Part shown: in pieces, positions 5,566 through 6,179 of the stretch | Position numbering within the stretch: the stretch's first letter is position 1 | How the letters are laid out: every line of letters starts with the position of its first letter | From: Cyanobacteria bacterium K_DeepCast_35m_m2_023 | GTDB lineage: Bacteria; Cyanobacteriota; Cyanobacteriia; PCC-6307; Cyanobiaceae | Reading direction: 5' to 3' | DNA length: 6,179 nt | NCBI GenBank assembly: GCA_016882345.1 | Contig: VGQR01000128.1 | Location: forward strand, 1-6,179 | Notes under the pieces: model-generated | What the model was told of the DNA's origin: nothing | Seen by the model: only the letters and a program-made list of their open reading frames with translations | Database searches by the model: none | Program-made: the position numbers and the translations under genes

Positions 5566-6179
5566 GTGAGAGTCCCTTCCTCCAAGCTCTTGATTCACCG
5601 TCGCCCCGCTCGCCGCCTGTGGCGTCTGTCCCTGGCCGCATCACTGCTGCTGATGCCGGGTTGCCGCGCGGACGAGCAGCCGCGACCGTCGCCATTGCAT
5701 TGGCCCGCTCCCGCGCCGCCGCCGGCGCTGGATCCCGCCCATCCGCGTCTGTGGATTGCCCTGGCCTCTCGCCTGGGTGCCCAGGACGAGGCCGCGCCCC
5801 TGGTGTTGCGCAGTGCGTCGGGATCTCTGATCCTGCGCGATGGCAGCGGTCAGAGCTGGCGCGCGCCCCAGATCATCCTGCGCTGGCAACGGCAGCCCCT
5901 GGCTGAGCCCTTCGAACTGCGGCGGTTGGTGGTCGGTCCCTACGCCAGCTTTGAGACCGCCGAGCGCGTCGCCCAGAGCTGGCGTCAACGCGGCGTGCCG
6001 GCGGTGCTGGCCCAGCCGGCCGACTGGGAGGTCTGGGCCCCTGCCCAGTCGCCCCTGCCGCCTGGACTGACGGCGCGTCTGTGGCAGCAACGCGTCAGCG
6101 CGGCACTGGTGCCGGTGCTTGCGCTGCCGGGGCAGCCACCCCGATCGCTCCAGGGTCCATTGCTGCTCGAAGCCTCGGC
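5566..6179 (+). CDS. Lipoprotein-like protein, probable N-terminal part of a SpoIID/LytB-domain protein (3' end outside window)
   Basis: This frame is open from GTG 5566-5568 to the right edge (204 codons). A basic N-terminus (RRPARRLWR) leads to a hydrophobic stretch LSLAASLLLMPGC (21-33). Cys33 fits a lipobox, though Met at -3 and Pro at -2 are not ideal, so a cleaved or uncleaved signal is possible. A Pro/Ala-rich linker (about 39-60) is followed by RLWIALASRLG (61-71). Then comes a SPOR-like segment, RRLVVGPYASFETAERVAQSWRQ and onward (about 119-158), ending in EVWAP. This resembles, from memory, the leader region of cyanobacterial SpoIID/LytB-domain proteins, which act on or help amidases act on peptidoglycan. 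The catalytic-type SpoIID domain would lie beyond the window, so that assignment is unproven. TTG at 5590 is an alternative start that keeps the signal. It is divergent from rpmI. Confidence 0.68.
   Translation, partial: MRVPSSKLLIHRRPARRLWRLSLAASLLLMPGCRADEQPRPSPLHWPAPAPPPALDPAHPRLWIALASRLGAQDEAAPLVLRSASGSLILRDGSGQSWRAPQIILRWQRQPLAEPFELRRLVVGPYASFETAERVAQSWRQRGVPAVLAQPADWEVWAPAQSPLPPGLTARLWQQRVSAALVPVLALPGQPPRSLQGPLLLEAS

Noticed and set aside
1..6179. Perfect HIP1 octamers (GCGATCGC), transposon ends, CRISPR repeats, tRNA genes
   Set aside because: I found only near matches to HIP1 (for example around 1847 and 2470) and no signs of the other elements on reading both strands.

Overview
The window is a compact, GC-rich (by eye roughly 60-65%) stretch of chromosome from a cyanobacterium. 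Its best fit is the Synechococcus/Cyanobium (picocyanobacterial) lineage. The pointers are both enzymes of sulfolipid (SQDG) synthesis, a short Psb34-type photosystem II assembly protein, a Ycf37-type photosystem I assembly factor, and tight gene packing with GTG and TTG starts. I see no insertion sequence, phage gene, CRISPR array, tRNA or rRNA, and no gene-free stretch longer than 300 bases.

Left part (1-2618): the C-terminal end of a class B penicillin-binding protein (PBP2/MrdA-like) runs rightward to 263. It meets, tail to tail and with a 26-base overlap, a leftward sqdB-sqdX pair. SqdB (1425-2618) makes UDP-sulfoquinovose. SqdX (238-1380, TTG start) transfers sulfoquinovose to diacylglycerol. 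Together they carry out the two dedicated steps of SQDG synthesis.

Middle (2688-4346): just upstream of sqdB on the same strand is a 55-residue gene (2688-2855) with the EDGGRLNAFAKEPRM signature of the Psb34 family and one C-terminal membrane helix. Upstream of it is thiG (thiazole synthase, 2924-3754). These four leftward genes are separated by only 68, 69 and 44 bases and may be read together. Divergent from thiG is a rightward gene for a 170-residue secreted protein of unknown function (3834-4346). It has a perfect 9-bp inverted repeat ending three bases before its ATG.

Right part (4349-6179): the secreted-protein gene ends two bases from the stop of a leftward ycf37-like TPR gene. This lies 28 bases downstream of rplT (L20), itself downstream of rpmI (L35). 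The layout is rpmI, a 73-base spacer with a hairpin, rplT, then ycf37. Divergent from rpmI, with only 36 bases between, is the start of a lipoprotein-like gene whose visible part resembles the N-terminal, SPOR-like region of cyanobacterial SpoIID/LytB-domain proteins. It runs off the right edge.

Functionally the window mixes envelope genes (PBP2, SpoIID-like protein), translation genes (L35, L20), thiamine synthesis (ThiG) and thylakoid genes (SqdB/SqdX lipid, Psb34, Ycf37). This looks like ordinary core genome. I do not find a convincing new multi-gene system. The items most worth a second look are the small psb34-like gene, the inverted repeat before the secreted protein, the hairpin in the rpmI-rplT spacer and the unknown secreted protein itself.
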